From Bradyrhizobium sp. 1 (GTDB lineage: Bacteria > Pseudomonadota > Alphaproteobacteria > Rhizobiales > Xanthobacteraceae), in assembly GCF_023073315.1 (NCBI RefSeq), contig NZ_JADPJH010000033.1:1-64000 (forward strand): 64,000 nucleotides of DNA, given 5' to 3'. Below, piece by piece: positions 32,776-41,353 of this stretch; the stretch's first letter is position 1, and the number at the start of each line of letters is the position of its first letter. Made by a program: the position numbers and the translations under genes. The notes under the pieces were generated by a model that saw only the letters and a program-made list of their open reading frames with translations, made no database searches and had not been told where the DNA came from.

Positions 32776-34026
32776 ATGACAAGCAATGATCTCGCCAAAG
32801 GAGACCCGAAGACCATTGCCGGAGCGGCAGGGCGTGGGCTTTCCCCCGCGATGGCGCTGCTGTTCGCGCTGGCCTGCGGCCTCAGCGTCGCCAACATCTA
32901 TTTTGCCCAGCCGCTGCTGGACGCGATCGCCCGCGACCTCGGCATCACCCCCGCCGCGATCGGCATGGTGGTGACCTTCACGCAGATCGGCTACGCGTTG
33001 GGCCTGATTTTGATCGTGCCGCTCGGCGACCTCTGGGATCGCCACCGCCTGATCGCCGGCCAGATCGCGCTGTCGGCGATCGGCCTCGTGATCGTCGGCA
33101 CGGCCTCGCACGCCGCGGTGCTGCTCGCGGGACTGACCTTGGTCGGCGTGCTCGCCGTCGTCGTCCAAATCCTCGTCGCCTTTGCCGCGACGCTGGCGAC
33201 GCCGCACGGGCGCGGTCGTGCCATCGGCACCGTCACCAGCGGCGTCGTCGGGGGAATTCTGCTGGCGCGCTTCGTCTCGGGCGCGCTGGCCGATATCGGC
33301 GGCTGGCGCATGGTCTATCTGGTCTCGGCCGGGTTCATGCTCGCCATGGCTGTATTGCTGCTGCGTATCCTGCCCCGCGAACCGCAAGCCACGCTGGCCG
33401 GCTCCTCGTATCTATCGCTGTTGCGGTCGATGGCGGCGCTGTTCGTTGCGGAACCGATCCTGCGCGAGCGCGCGCTGTTCGCGTTCCTGATCTTCGCCGA
33501 TCTCAACGTGTTCTGGACCTCGATCGTGCTGCCGCTCTCGGCGCCCCCTTTCGCGCTGTCGCACACAACGATCGGGCTGCTCGGAATAGCAGGCTTCGCC
33601 GGAGCACTCGGGGCGCGCAATGCCGGGCGCCTTGCCGATCTTGGATGGGCCCAACGCACCACCGGACTGTCGCTGATGCTGATGCTCGCCGCCTGGGCCG
33701 CGATCGCCTGCCTGCACACCTCGCTCTGGTTCCTCATTGCCGGCGTGATCATGCTGGATCTCGGGCTCCAGGCTGTCCATGTGACCAGCCAGAGCCTGAT
33801 CGTCGCCGCGCGTCCCGACGCGGCAAGCCGGCTGGTCGGGGGCTACATGGTGTTCTATTCGATCGGCAGTGCGGTCGGCGGACTGGCGTCGACAATGGTG
33901 TATGCCGCGGCCGGCTGGACCGGCGTCTGCGTGCTCGGTGCCGGGCTCAGCGCCGCCGCGCTGCTGGTCTGGGTGATCACCGCGAGCAGGATGCGAATGC
34001 CGGCGGGCTGCGCGCTGGCGCCTTAG
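32776..34026 (+). CDS. MFS transporter
   Basis: 416 residues, twelve likely helices. The N-terminal half has SVANIYFAQPLLDAIARDLG and the loop motif GDLWDRHRLIAGQ, typical of DHA1-type drug or metabolite exporters. It is divergent from an HxlR regulator and probably expressed when that repressor is released. Substrate unknown. Confidence 0.88.
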   Translation: MTSNDLAKGDPKTIAGAAGRGLSPAMALLFALACGLSVANIYFAQPLLDAIARDLGITPAAIGMVVTFTQIGYALGLILIVPLGDLWDRHRLIAGQIALSAIGLVIVGTASHAAVLLAGLTLVGVLAVVVQILVAFAATLATPHGRGRAIGTVTSGVVGGILLARFVSGALADIGGWRMVYLVSAGFMLAMAVLLLRILPREPQATLAGSSYLSLLRSMAALFVAEPILRERALFAFLIFADLNVFWTSIVLPLSAPPFALSHTTIGLLGIAGFAGALGARNAGRLADLGWAQRTTGLSLMLMLAAWAAIACLHTSLWFLIAGVIMLDLGLQAVHVTSQSLIVAARPDAASRLVGGYMVFYSIGSAVGGLASTMVYAAAGWTGVCVLGAGLSAAALLVWVITASRMRMPAGCALAP

Positions 34027-34104
34027 CCGCGCCTGCAAGGGACAAGACTTGCGGTGGGCGCATGCGCTAACACTCCGTCCGCCGGCTCTGACACAGGATT
34101 CCCC

Positions 34105-34437
34105 ATGAAACTCCCCACCTCCCCCTTCACCGTCACCGACTGGAGCAAGGTCGAGCCGACCACGCATGCGGGCGAAACCGGCCAAGCGCTGTGGCGCACG
34201 CTCAATATCGGCGAACTCCGGGTGCGGATGGTCGAGTATTCGCCGGGCTATCTCGCCGACCATTGGTGCGACCGCGGGCACGTGATCTACGTGGTCAAGG
34301 GCGAGCTCTGTTCGGAGCTGCGCGACGGGCGCAAGTTCAAGCTGAGGGCGGGGATGAGCTACCAGGTCTCGGACTTCGGCGATGCCGCGCACCGGTCCTC
34401 GACGGCGTCAGGCGCGACGCTTTTCATCGTCGATTGA
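34105..34437 (+). CDS. DHCW-motif cupin-fold protein
   Basis: 110 residues. FTVTDWSKVEPTTHAGETG, ALWRT and MVEYSPGYLADHWCDRGH match the small DHCW cupin family as I know it. Its function is not established; the His and Cys could hold a metal. I chose the ATG at 34105, preceded by AGGA. The upstream extension in frame has no family similarity. Confidence 0.85.
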   Translation: MKLPTSPFTVTDWSKVEPTTHAGETGQALWRTLNIGELRVRMVEYSPGYLADHWCDRGHVIYVVKGELCSELRDGRKFKLRAGMSYQVSDFGDAAHRSSTASGATLFIVD

Positions 34438-34508
34438 GGCACGCGGAACGGTTAATTTGCACTGCAAAATAGCAAAGTCATCCGATGTACCGGGTGACGG
34501 GTGGTGCC

Positions 34509-34536
34509 TTGAAGTGGCCCAAAATCTCGCTATAAT
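34509..34536 (+). promoter_or_regulatory. Promoter of the cold-shock gene
   Basis: TTGAAG (34509-34514), 16-base spacer, TATAAT (34531-34536), one of the best sigma-70-type promoters in the window. The predicted transcript begins near 34543 and has a leader of about 160 bases before the ATG at 34702, typical of cold-shock mRNAs. Confidence 0.7.
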
Positions 34537-34603
34537 GTGATCATCGATACTTGGCCGAACGACTGGGCCGCTTCGCCTCGTCTAAGACAGGCGCGCACGC
34601 CAG

Positions 34604-34690
34604 ATGACTTCTCCAAAACATCGACTCATCAGGGTTATGGGCGCAGTGGTGCGTACCGGCTCGCGTGCGTACCCTCATCTAACTAACTAA
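34604..34690 (+). CDS. Possible 28-codon leader peptide before the cold-shock gene
   Basis: An ATG-initiated frame inside the leader ends at TAA 34688-34690. That stop overlaps the AAGGAAAA ribosome site of the cold-shock gene. No ribosome site of its own is seen. It might couple or gate translation of the next gene, but chance is not excluded. Confidence 0.25.
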   Translation: MTSPKHRLIRVMGAVVRTGSRAYPHLTN

Positions 34691-34701
34691 GGAAAATTCC
34701 C

Positions 34702-34911
34702 ATGGCTATGGGCACCGTGAAGTGGTTCAACACCCAAAAGGGTTATGGTTTCATCCAGCCGGATGACGGCCAGAAAGACGTGTTCGTGCACATCAGCGCC
34801 GTCGAGCGCGCTGGCCTCTCCTCCCTCAACGAGGGTCAGAAGGTCTCGTTCGACATCGTCGCCGATCGTCGCAGCGGCAAGTCGTCGGCTGACAATCTCC
34901 GCGTCGGCTAA
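34702..34911 (+). CDS. Cold-shock protein (CspA family)
   Basis: 69 residues, a single OB-fold cold-shock domain. RNP1 is KGYGFI and RNP2 is VFVHI, preceded by GTVKWFN. It binds single-stranded RNA and DNA as a chaperone that melts secondary structure. It has a strong promoter, a leader of about 160 bases and an intrinsic terminator, so it is a monocistronic unit. Confidence 0.96.
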   Translation: MAMGTVKWFNTQKGYGFIQPDDGQKDVFVHISAVERAGLSSLNEGQKVSFDIVADRRSGKSSADNLRVG

Positions 34912-34970
34912 TCGCCCGCGCCATGGCGTTCTGACCACGGACGTACCGGCAGAGCGCCAGATTTAGAAAG

Positions 34971-34999
34971 CCCCGCGAGCTTCGGTTCGCGGGGTTTTT
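34971..34999 (+). terminator. Intrinsic terminator of the cold-shock gene
   Basis: Stem CCCCGCGA (34971-34978)/TCGCGGGG (34987-34994) followed directly by TTTTTG. Sixty bases after the stop codon. Confidence 0.9.
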
Positions 35000-35033
35000 G
35001 TTTGTGGGGATGGTGGCGCGTCATACGCGGTGC

Positions 35034-35123
35034 CGTAGGGTGGGCAAAGGCGCGTTCTTGGCGCCGTGCCCACCACTTTTCCACTGCGAATGGTGGGCAC
35101 GCTACGCTTTGCCCACTCTACGG
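35034..35123. repeat. Hairpin-forming intergenic repeat (GTAGGGTGGGC family), copy 1
   Basis: Begins CGTAGGGTGGGCAAAG and ends GCTTTGCCCACTCTACGG, with an inner inverted pair around GTGCCCACCA and TGGTGGGCAC. A second copy is at 59756-59850. It lies between the cold-shock terminator and the end of the RNA methyltransferase gene. Confidence 0.75.
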
Positions 35124-35125
35124 AC

Positions 35126-36424
35126 CTACGCCTTCTTCAACATCGAGACAAAAAACCCGTCCGTCCCGGTGCGGCGCGGCGTCATCAGCCAGCCCTCCGC
35201 CGACTGCATCGCGGCTTGCGCAAAATCTTCCGCCTTGTCCCAGAGCACGCTCGCGGTCTGCTCGGGCGGCACGACCGCGAATTCCGGATGGCGGCCGATG
35301 AACGCCCTCACCTGCTCGCCGTTCTCCTCCGCCAGCACCGAGCAGGTGATGTAGGCGATGCGACCGCCGGTCTGCACCAGCGGCACCGCGCGCTCCAGCA
35401 CCTCGACCTGGTCCCGCAGGCGGATCTCCAATGCGCCCGGACGCATGCGCCATTTGGCGTCGGGGTTGCGGCGCCAGGTTCCGGTTCCCGTGCAGGGCGC
35501 GTCGATCACGACGAGGTCGGCTGAAGCACGAATGTCGGCCAGCGGATCGGCATCGCCCTTGGGCGTGCGGACATCGGCATTGTGGACGCCGGCGCGCGAC
35601 AGGCGTTCGTGGATCGGTACGAGCTGCCGCTTGTCGCTGTCGGTCGCGATCAGGCGGCCCTTGCCCTGCATCATCGCCGCGAGCGCCAATGTCTTGCCGC
35701 CGGCACCGGCGCAGAGATCAATCACCTGCTCGCCGGGTTTTGCTGCGGTCAAAGCGGCCGCCAGCTGCGATCCCTCATCCTGAACTTCAACGGCGCCCTT
35801 GATGAAATCCTCTTCCGCCTGGACGCCGGGGTTGCGCGCATCAGCCGAAAGCGCGATGCGCAAGCCGTTTGCGGACCACGGCGTCGGTTCAGCATGAAGA
35901 TGAGCCAGCGCCTTCAGCACCTTGTCGCGGTTGGACTTTAGCGTGTTGACGCGCAGATCGAGCGGCGCCCGGCTCGCCATCGCGGTTGCCTCCGCAATGC
36001 GGTCCCCGCCAAACACTTTTGCAAAGTACGGATCAAGCCAGTCCGGATAGTCGCCCGCGACCGCGGCCGGCGCATCCTTCAGGGAGCGCGACGCGAGCGC
36101 CGCCTGCTCGGCCTCGGTCAGCGGCGCCGGCGCAAAGCGGCCACCGTCGAACAAGGCGGCCATGGTCGCCGCGTCCATGTTGCGCTCGAGGCGGAGCATG
36201 CCGATCAGTCGCGCGCGTGCGGTATCGGCGTCCATCAGATACGCGCTCGAGGCGTAGCGGCGCAGCACGTCCCAGACGAGGCCGGCGATCGCGGCGCGGT
36301 CGCCCGAGCCGGCGAAGCGGTGCGCGGTGCCCCACTCCTTCAGCGCCTTGGCGGCGGGCACGCGGTCCTTCTCGATGGTGTCGATCAGTTCGATGGCTGC
36401 GGACAGCCGGGCAGCGGGAGTCAT
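35126..36424 (-). CDS. RsmB/NOP-family RNA (cytosine-5) methyltransferase
   Basis: 432 residues. An N-terminal NusB-like helical part (about 1-130) precedes a Rossmann methyltransferase: LCAGAGGKTLALAA (motif I), DAPCTGTGTWRRNPDAKW (motif IV with Cys) and YITCSVLAEENGEQV (motif VI with the nucleophilic Cys). It is expected to modify rRNA, possibly 16S C967 as RsmB does, but other NOP-family targets are possible. In many alphaproteobacteria such a gene lies between guaB and guaA, as here. Confidence 0.92.
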   Translation of the reverse strand: MTPAARLSAAIELIDTIEKDRVPAAKALKEWGTAHRFAGSGDRAAIAGLVWDVLRRYASSAYLMDADTARARLIGMLRLERNMDAATMAALFDGGRFAPAPLTEAEQAALASRSLKDAPAAVAGDYPDWLDPYFAKVFGGDRIAEATAMASRAPLDLRVNTLKSNRDKVLKALAHLHAEPTPWSANGLRIALSADARNPGVQAEEDFIKGAVEVQDEGSQLAAALTAAKPGEQVIDLCAGAGGKTLALAAMMQGKGRLIATDSDKRQLVPIHERLSRAGVHNADVRTPKGDADPLADIRASADLVVIDAPCTGTGTWRRNPDAKWRMRPGALEIRLRDQVEVLERAVPLVQTGGRIAYITCSVLAEENGEQVRAFIGRHPEFAVVPPEQTASVLWDKAEDFAQAAMQSAEGWLMTPRRTGTDGFFVSMLKKA

Positions 36425-36458
36425 TTGAATCTTTCGGTTCAGGATTGGCGCGCAAGCG

Positions 36459-36881
36459 TCAGATCAGCAACAGCATCTTCAGCGCGAAGTAGATCCACAT
36501 CGCGAGCAGCACCAGCACACCGGCGAGCCAGACCGTGGAGCGGCGGCCGAGATCGTTCGAGGAGACGAACACGCCGGCATGGGCAAAGCGCGTCACCACG
36601 AACACCCAGGACATCAGCACGATGAAGAGATCGGCATGGCGCAAGGGCAGCGCCAGCGCGATCAGGGTGTAGAACAGCAACGGCAGCTCGAACTGGTTGC
36701 GGTAGCAATTGGCGATCTGGGTGGCGCCCTGCGGCCAGTTCGGCTCGCCAAGCGCAATGTCGCGGATCTTGGTCTCGCCCGAGACCAGCGCCTTCCGGCG
36801 CCCGAACACCATGCCGATCAGGAGCGCGAAGGTAAGGCCGACCTGCACGAAGACAGGCAGCAGGACCATTTGGATGGACAT
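36459..36881 (-). CDS. MAPEG-family membrane protein
   Basis: 140 residues with four likely membrane helices. RNQFELPLLFYTLIALAL matches the conserved helix of MAPEG proteins (membrane-associated eicosanoid and glutathione metabolism). I chose the ATG at 36881 (MSIQMVLL) because the first helix begins there and GGGAAAG precedes it. Substrate unknown. Confidence 0.85.
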   Translation of the reverse strand: MSIQMVLLPVFVQVGLTFALLIGMVFGRRKALVSGETKIRDIALGEPNWPQGATQIANCYRNQFELPLLFYTLIALALPLRHADLFIVLMSWVFVVTRFAHAGVFVSSNDLGRRSTVWLAGVLVLLAMWIYFALKMLLLI

Positions 36882-37040
36882 CGGAACTTTCCCGTAAGGC
36901 GGAATGCCGCGAGCCGTCATTAGCCGCGACCGCTGGCGCTGACAATCAACGAGTTGAACCGGCGTTCCATATCTTGCGACCAACCACCGATAGTTAAAGC
37001 GATTTTGGTCCCTTTTCGGGGCCTGAGGCGAGCATCCGCC

Positions 37041-37676
37041 ATGAACACCCTTCTCAGCCAGATCGCCGGCCTGATGAGCTCTTTGGCCGAATCCGCTGAC
37101 GGCCAGCTCGGCATCCTGATGTCGGCGCTATCAGGGATCGCGACGGCGCTGGCAGTTGCGCTGGCGCTGACGGTTTATTTCCGCATGGGCTACCGCACAT
37201 GGCGCGACGTCGTCAGGCATGGCCTGGCTACGCTCACCGCCGTCGCCCTGTTCGGCTTCGCCGCCTACGACATGCGCCACGCCGCGCTGGCCTATCTCGG
37301 CCTCAATCCATCCAAACCCGCGGTCGAGTTCGAGATCCGCATGCCCAGGGAGACTCTGACCGCGGCGTCCGATAGCCAGATCGAGCTGCACACCGACCGC
37401 AACCAGACGCTGGCGCTGGTCGACGGCGTGCGCGACCTCGCCGACGGGCGCGCGGTGTTGCGCGGCGCGGTGGCGCTCAACCACCGCACCGCCGACCGCG
37501 TGCTGGTCGTGAACCTGCCCGGCAAGGGCACGTTCGAATTCCGCCTCCGCCTGTCCGCCGAACCGCATCGCTCCGAGCAGTTCGGCCCCTGGCATCTCGC
37601 CGACCGCATCGCTTCGCCGGGCGCGGGCGCGGCCGTGCAGCAGGACGCCTACACTATCCGCTATCGCGTGCTTTAA
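37041..37676 (+). CDS. Hypothetical membrane-anchored protein
   Basis: 211 residues. Two hydrophobic segments (about 20-42 and 58-75) are followed by a strand-rich outer part of about 130 residues (FEIRMPRETL, DGRAVLRGAVALN, GTFEFRLRLSAEP). I do not recognise the family. The ATG at 37041 starts the protein shortly before the first helix; an in-frame upstream start adds a basic tail without support. Divergent from the MAPEG gene. Confidence 0.7.
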   Translation: MNTLLSQIAGLMSSLAESADGQLGILMSALSGIATALAVALALTVYFRMGYRTWRDVVRHGLATLTAVALFGFAAYDMRHAALAYLGLNPSKPAVEFEIRMPRETLTAASDSQIELHTDRNQTLALVDGVRDLADGRAVLRGAVALNHRTADRVLVVNLPGKGTFEFRLRLSAEPHRSEQFGPWHLADRIASPGAGAAVQQDAYTIRYRVL

Positions 37677-37744
37677 ACTTTGTTCGATCACGGATGACGC
37701 GTGCGCGTCATCGTTCCGACGTTTGGCCGCGCGATACTTCGTGC

Positions 37745-38587
37745 ATGTCCGAATTTCGCCTCACCCAGATTTCCGACACGCATCTCGGCCGGCGCTTTCC
37801 CGGCCTGATCGCCAACTTCCAGCGCGTCTGCGAGCACATCGATGCGAACAGACCCGATCTCGTCATCAACACCGGTGACGTCTCCTTCGACGGGCCCACA
37901 AGTCGCGACGATGTCGAATTCGCGAAAAGCCTGCACGACGCGCTGCCCGTCGCCTGCCGCACCATCCCCGGCAATCACGACATCGGCGACAATCCGACCG
38001 CGATCGGGCCGGCGCCGAAACCGCCGGTCACGGAGGCGCACCGCCGGCAATTTTGCGACATCATCGGCGAGGATCATTGGTCGTTCGAGGCCGCGGGCTG
38101 GCACTTCATCGGCCTCAACACGCTGGTGATGAATTCGGGCCTCGCCTTCGAGGCCGAGCAGTTCGACTGGCTGGCTTCGGAAGTTGCGCGTGTGAACGGC
38201 AAGCCGGTCGCGCTGTTCCTGCACAAGCCGCTGTTCCTCAATTTGCCCGACGACCCAGAGACGCCGGAGACCTCGATCCGCTACGTGCCGCAGCCGGCGC
38301 GCGCGCGATTGATCGAGATGTTTGCGCCCATCGATCTGCGCCTCATCGCCAGCGGCCACGTGCACCAGCGCCGCGACTTCACCTGGCGCCACACCCGCCA
38401 CATCTGGGCGCCGTCGGCCGGCTTCAGGATCAACGACGCGCGTCAGGATCGGATCGCGATCAAGGAGACCGGCCTCGTCGAATACCGCTTCCAGCCCGAC
38501 AGCTTTGAGGTTCGTCACCTCCGCGCGGCAGGCCAGGTCGATGTCGATATCGAGGAGCTGCTCGTGCAGATGGGCAGCGAGCATTAG
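37745..38587 (+). CDS. Calcineurin-like metallophosphoesterase
   Basis: 280 residues with the full motif set: ISDTHL, NTGDVSFDG, PGNHDIGDN, an LFLHKPLF strand and ASGHVHQRRDF. These hold a two-metal centre. The family includes phosphodiesterases such as CpdA; the cyclic nucleotide specificity is not proved. I chose the ATG at 37745, which immediately precedes the first motif. Confidence 0.9.
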   Translation: MSEFRLTQISDTHLGRRFPGLIANFQRVCEHIDANRPDLVINTGDVSFDGPTSRDDVEFAKSLHDALPVACRTIPGNHDIGDNPTAIGPAPKPPVTEAHRRQFCDIIGEDHWSFEAAGWHFIGLNTLVMNSGLAFEAEQFDWLASEVARVNGKPVALFLHKPLFLNLPDDPETPETSIRYVPQPARARLIEMFAPIDLRLIASGHVHQRRDFTWRHTRHIWAPSAGFRINDARQDRIAIKETGLVEYRFQPDSFEVRHLRAAGQVDVDIEELLVQMGSEH

Positions 38588-38663
38588 CCTAGGCGACGAG
38601 CACCATTGCCTACCTCGACACCTCGTTGCATCAAATATGGCCCGGGACTGACTAAAAGAGCCT

Positions 38664-38681
38664 AATGACAACGTTGTCATT
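38664..38681. promoter_or_regulatory. Perfect 18-bp LacI-type operator
   Basis: AATGACAACGTTGTCATT is a perfect palindrome with the central CG typical of LacI/GalR-family operators. It lies 48 bases before the first gene of the 38.7-45.5 kb operon, whose last gene encodes a LacI-family regulator. Confidence 0.75.
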
Positions 38682-38729
38682 CCGGGATATCGTTCCCTTC
38701 AGCGGCCGAGGGCCGCCGAGGGAGCGACG

Positions 38730-40025
38730 ATGCAGTTCTTGTCCCGGTGGGATGGCCAACGCCTTTCGACGACCATTCGGGGCATTCCCCTGGTCGATGG
38801 CCTGGCCCCTGAGGACCTCGGCAGTCAGCGATGGTCACCCTCGCGCGGCGATCTTGCCCTGCCCGCCCTTACCCTCGACGAGGCCGCCTTCGCGGCCAAT
38901 CGCGACCTCTTCCTGACATGGTGCGCGAGCGCCGGCGTTGCGGTTGCGCCCCACGCCAAGACGCCGATGTCGCCGGAACTCGCCCGCTCGCTGCGTGCGG
39001 CCGGCGCCTGGGGCACGACGGTCGCGAACATCCAGCAGGCCGCCGTGCTGCTCGCGAGCGGCGAGCGACGCCTGCTGCTGGCCAACGAGATCGGCGGGCT
39101 CGCGGCCGGCCGGCGGCTCGGCGCGCTGCTTGGCGCCTATCCCGACGTCGAGTTTCACGCCTTCGCGGATTCACCGGCCGCAGTCGCAGCGCTCGCTGAA
39201 GCGGCGCGGGTCGCAAAATGCAGCGAATTGTCCGTGCTGGTCGAGCTCGGTGCGGGCCGCGCCGGCGCCCGTGATCGCACCGCGATCGAGGCGACGATCG
39301 CGGCCGTGCTCGCCGCCGACCGGCTCGTGCTCGGCGGCGTCGCGACCTATGAGGGCGCCGCTGCAACAGCCGATGCCGACGCAACGATGCGCGCAATCGC
39401 GGCGCTGATGAAACGCACCATCGAGGCCTTCGCCATGGTCCGCGCCGCCGCCCCGCGTCGGCCGCTGATCGTCAGCGCCGGCGGCTCGGCCTATTTCGAT
39501 GTCGTGACGCGCGCGCTCGCACCGATCGCGCAGGCCGATGGCAATGCCACCGTCCTGTTGCGCTCGGGCGCGCTGTTCTTCGCCGATCACGGCATCTATG
39601 CACGCGCCTTCGCCGAGATCGACCGGCGCGGCGGTCTTGTCATCAACGGCGCACGACATTCTGCGTCCGACAGTTTTCGCCCGGCACTCACGCTCTGGGC
39701 CGAAGTGCTGTCGCGCCCCGAGACCGGGCTTGCGATCGTCGGCTTCGGCATGCGCGATGCCTCCTTTGACCAAGGGCTGCCGGTGCCGTTGCGCGTGTTC
39801 CGCGATGGCATCGAGCAGAACGGGCTCGCCGAAAGCCTGTCGGTCACACGCCTCAACGACCAGCACGCGTTCCTCTCCGTCGCGCCCGAAGCAGCGCTTG
39901 CCGTCGGCGACATCATCGCCTTCGGCATCTCACATCCCTGCACCTGCCTCGACCGCTGGCGCGTGATCCTCGCCCTCGACACAGACGGCGTCGTGACGCG
40001 CGCCCTCCCCACCCAGTTCGGCTGA
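38730..40025 (+). CDS. DSD1-family PLP enzyme (amino acid deaminase / D-threonine aldolase-like)
   Basis: 431 residues with fold-type III PLP architecture. The N-terminal barrel has PHAKTPMSPEL with the likely PLP Lys, and the C-terminal barrel has the metal site in ISHPCTCLDRW (His and Cys). Relatives are D-threonine aldolase, D-serine dehydratase and 'amino acid deaminase' proteins. First gene of the operon, GGGAG before the ATG. With RidA in the same operon, an imine- or enamine-producing deamination is likely. Confidence 0.85.
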   Translation: MQFLSRWDGQRLSTTIRGIPLVDGLAPEDLGSQRWSPSRGDLALPALTLDEAAFAANRDLFLTWCASAGVAVAPHAKTPMSPELARSLRAAGAWGTTVANIQQAAVLLASGERRLLLANEIGGLAAGRRLGALLGAYPDVEFHAFADSPAAVAALAEAARVAKCSELSVLVELGAGRAGARDRTAIEATIAAVLAADRLVLGGVATYEGAAATADADATMRAIAALMKRTIEAFAMVRAAAPRRPLIVSAGGSAYFDVVTRALAPIAQADGNATVLLRSGALFFADHGIYARAFAEIDRRGGLVINGARHSASDSFRPALTLWAEVLSRPETGLAIVGFGMRDASFDQGLPVPLRVFRDGIEQNGLAESLSVTRLNDQHAFLSVAPEAALAVGDIIAFGISHPCTCLDRWRVILALDTDGVVTRALPTQFG

Positions 40026-40033
40026 GCGCAGCG

Positions 40034-40693
40034 ATGAATTTCCTGCCGCTCTGGCGCTATCAGAACCAGCTCATCGACGGGGCCATCGTCACGCTCGAGC
40101 TGACGGTGATCTCGGCGGTATGCGGCCTCCTGATCGGCGTTGCCGGCGCGGTCGCGCTGAACGGCCACATCACGCCGCTGCGCTGGCTGGTGCGCGGTTA
40201 CATCGAGCTGTTCCGCAACACGCCGTCGCTGATCCAGCTCTTCATCGTCTTCTTCGTGCTGCCGAACTTCGGATTGAAGCTGCCGGCGTTCGAGGCCGCC
40301 AGCGTCGCGCTCTCGCTGTATTTCGGCGCCTATTCGGTCGAGATCATCCGCGCCGGCCTCGACTCCATCCCCCGCAACCAGGTCGAAGCCGGCCAGTGCC
40401 TCGGGCTATCGGGATGGCAGGTGTTTCGGCACATCGTGCTGCCGCCGGCACTGCGCAACGCCTATCCGGCCGTGACCAGCCAGTTCGTGCTGCTGCTGCT
40501 CGGCACCTCGCTGGCCTCGCAGGTCGCCACCGATGAGCTGTTTCATGTCGCGGGCTTCATCGAGAGCCGCACCTATCGCAGCTTCGAGGTCTACGCGGTG
40601 ATCTGCGTGGTCTATTTCGCCATGGCGATGTCGTTCAAGGCGCTGTTCGCCATCATCGGTGCGGCGGCCTTCCGCTGGCCGCGGCGGCGCTGA
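40034..40693 (+). CDS. Polar amino-acid ABC transporter permease
   Basis: 219 residues, about five helices, HisM/GlnP-type. The EAA-like loop reads AGQCLGLSGWQVFRHIVLPPAL. It begins eight bases after the PLP-enzyme gene, and pairs with the next permease as a heterodimer in the inner membrane. Confidence 0.92.
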   Translation: MNFLPLWRYQNQLIDGAIVTLELTVISAVCGLLIGVAGAVALNGHITPLRWLVRGYIELFRNTPSLIQLFIVFFVLPNFGLKLPAFEAASVALSLYFGAYSVEIIRAGLDSIPRNQVEAGQCLGLSGWQVFRHIVLPPALRNAYPAVTSQFVLLLLGTSLASQVATDELFHVAGFIESRTYRSFEVYAVICVVYFAMAMSFKALFAIIGAAAFRWPRRR

Positions 40694-40702
40694 GGGCGAT
40701 CG

Positions 40703-41353
40703 ATGCGATCCTTCTCCCTCATCGATCTCGTCTCGCTCGTTGAAGCCCTGCGCTGGACCGTCGCGCTGGTCGTGCTCGCGCTCGGCTTCGGAGTGCCGCT
40801 CGCGCTCGGGCTTGCCATGGGGCGGATCAGCCGTTTCGTAGGCCTGCGCTGGACCATGGCGGCGTGCATCCAGATCATCCAGAGCGTGCCGCTGCTTGGG
40901 CTGCTGTTCTTCTTCTATTTCGGCATGCCGATGTTTCTGGGCATCCAGGTGCCCGCGATCATTGCCGTCACCGTCGCCTACACGCTCTACACCGCCGCCT
41001 TCCTCGGCGAGATCTGGCGCGGCGGCCTCGAGGCGGTGAAGCAGGCGCAGTGGGAGGCAGGCAGTTGCCTTGGCCTCTCGGCCTGGCAGCAATTCCGCCA
41101 CATCATCGCGCCGCAGGCGCTGCGGCTGTCGCTGCCGCCGACCGTCGGCTTCCTGGTGCAGCTCATCAAGGGCACCTCGCTCGCCTCGATCATCGGCTTC
41201 GTCGAGCTTGCCCGCGCCGGCCAGGTGGTGAGCGCGGCGACGTTCCAGCCACTGCTCACCTACGCGCTGGTCGCTGCGATCTATTTCGCGCTGTGCCTGC
41301 CGCTCACGCTCTGGTCCCGCTCTCTGGAGGCCCGCCTCGATGGCTCTCGTTGA
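40703..41353 (+). CDS. Polar amino-acid ABC transporter permease
   Basis: 216 residues. Helical with the loop AGSCLGLSAWQQFRHIIAPQ, similar to its partner. The stop overlaps the ATPase start by 14 bases, showing tight coupling. Confidence 0.92.
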   Translation: MRSFSLIDLVSLVEALRWTVALVVLALGFGVPLALGLAMGRISRFVGLRWTMAACIQIIQSVPLLGLLFFFYFGMPMFLGIQVPAIIAVTVAYTLYTAAFLGEIWRGGLEAVKQAQWEAGSCLGLSAWQQFRHIIAPQALRLSLPPTVGFLVQLIKGTSLASIIGFVELARAGQVVSAATFQPLLTYALVAAIYFALCLPLTLWSRSLEARLDGSR

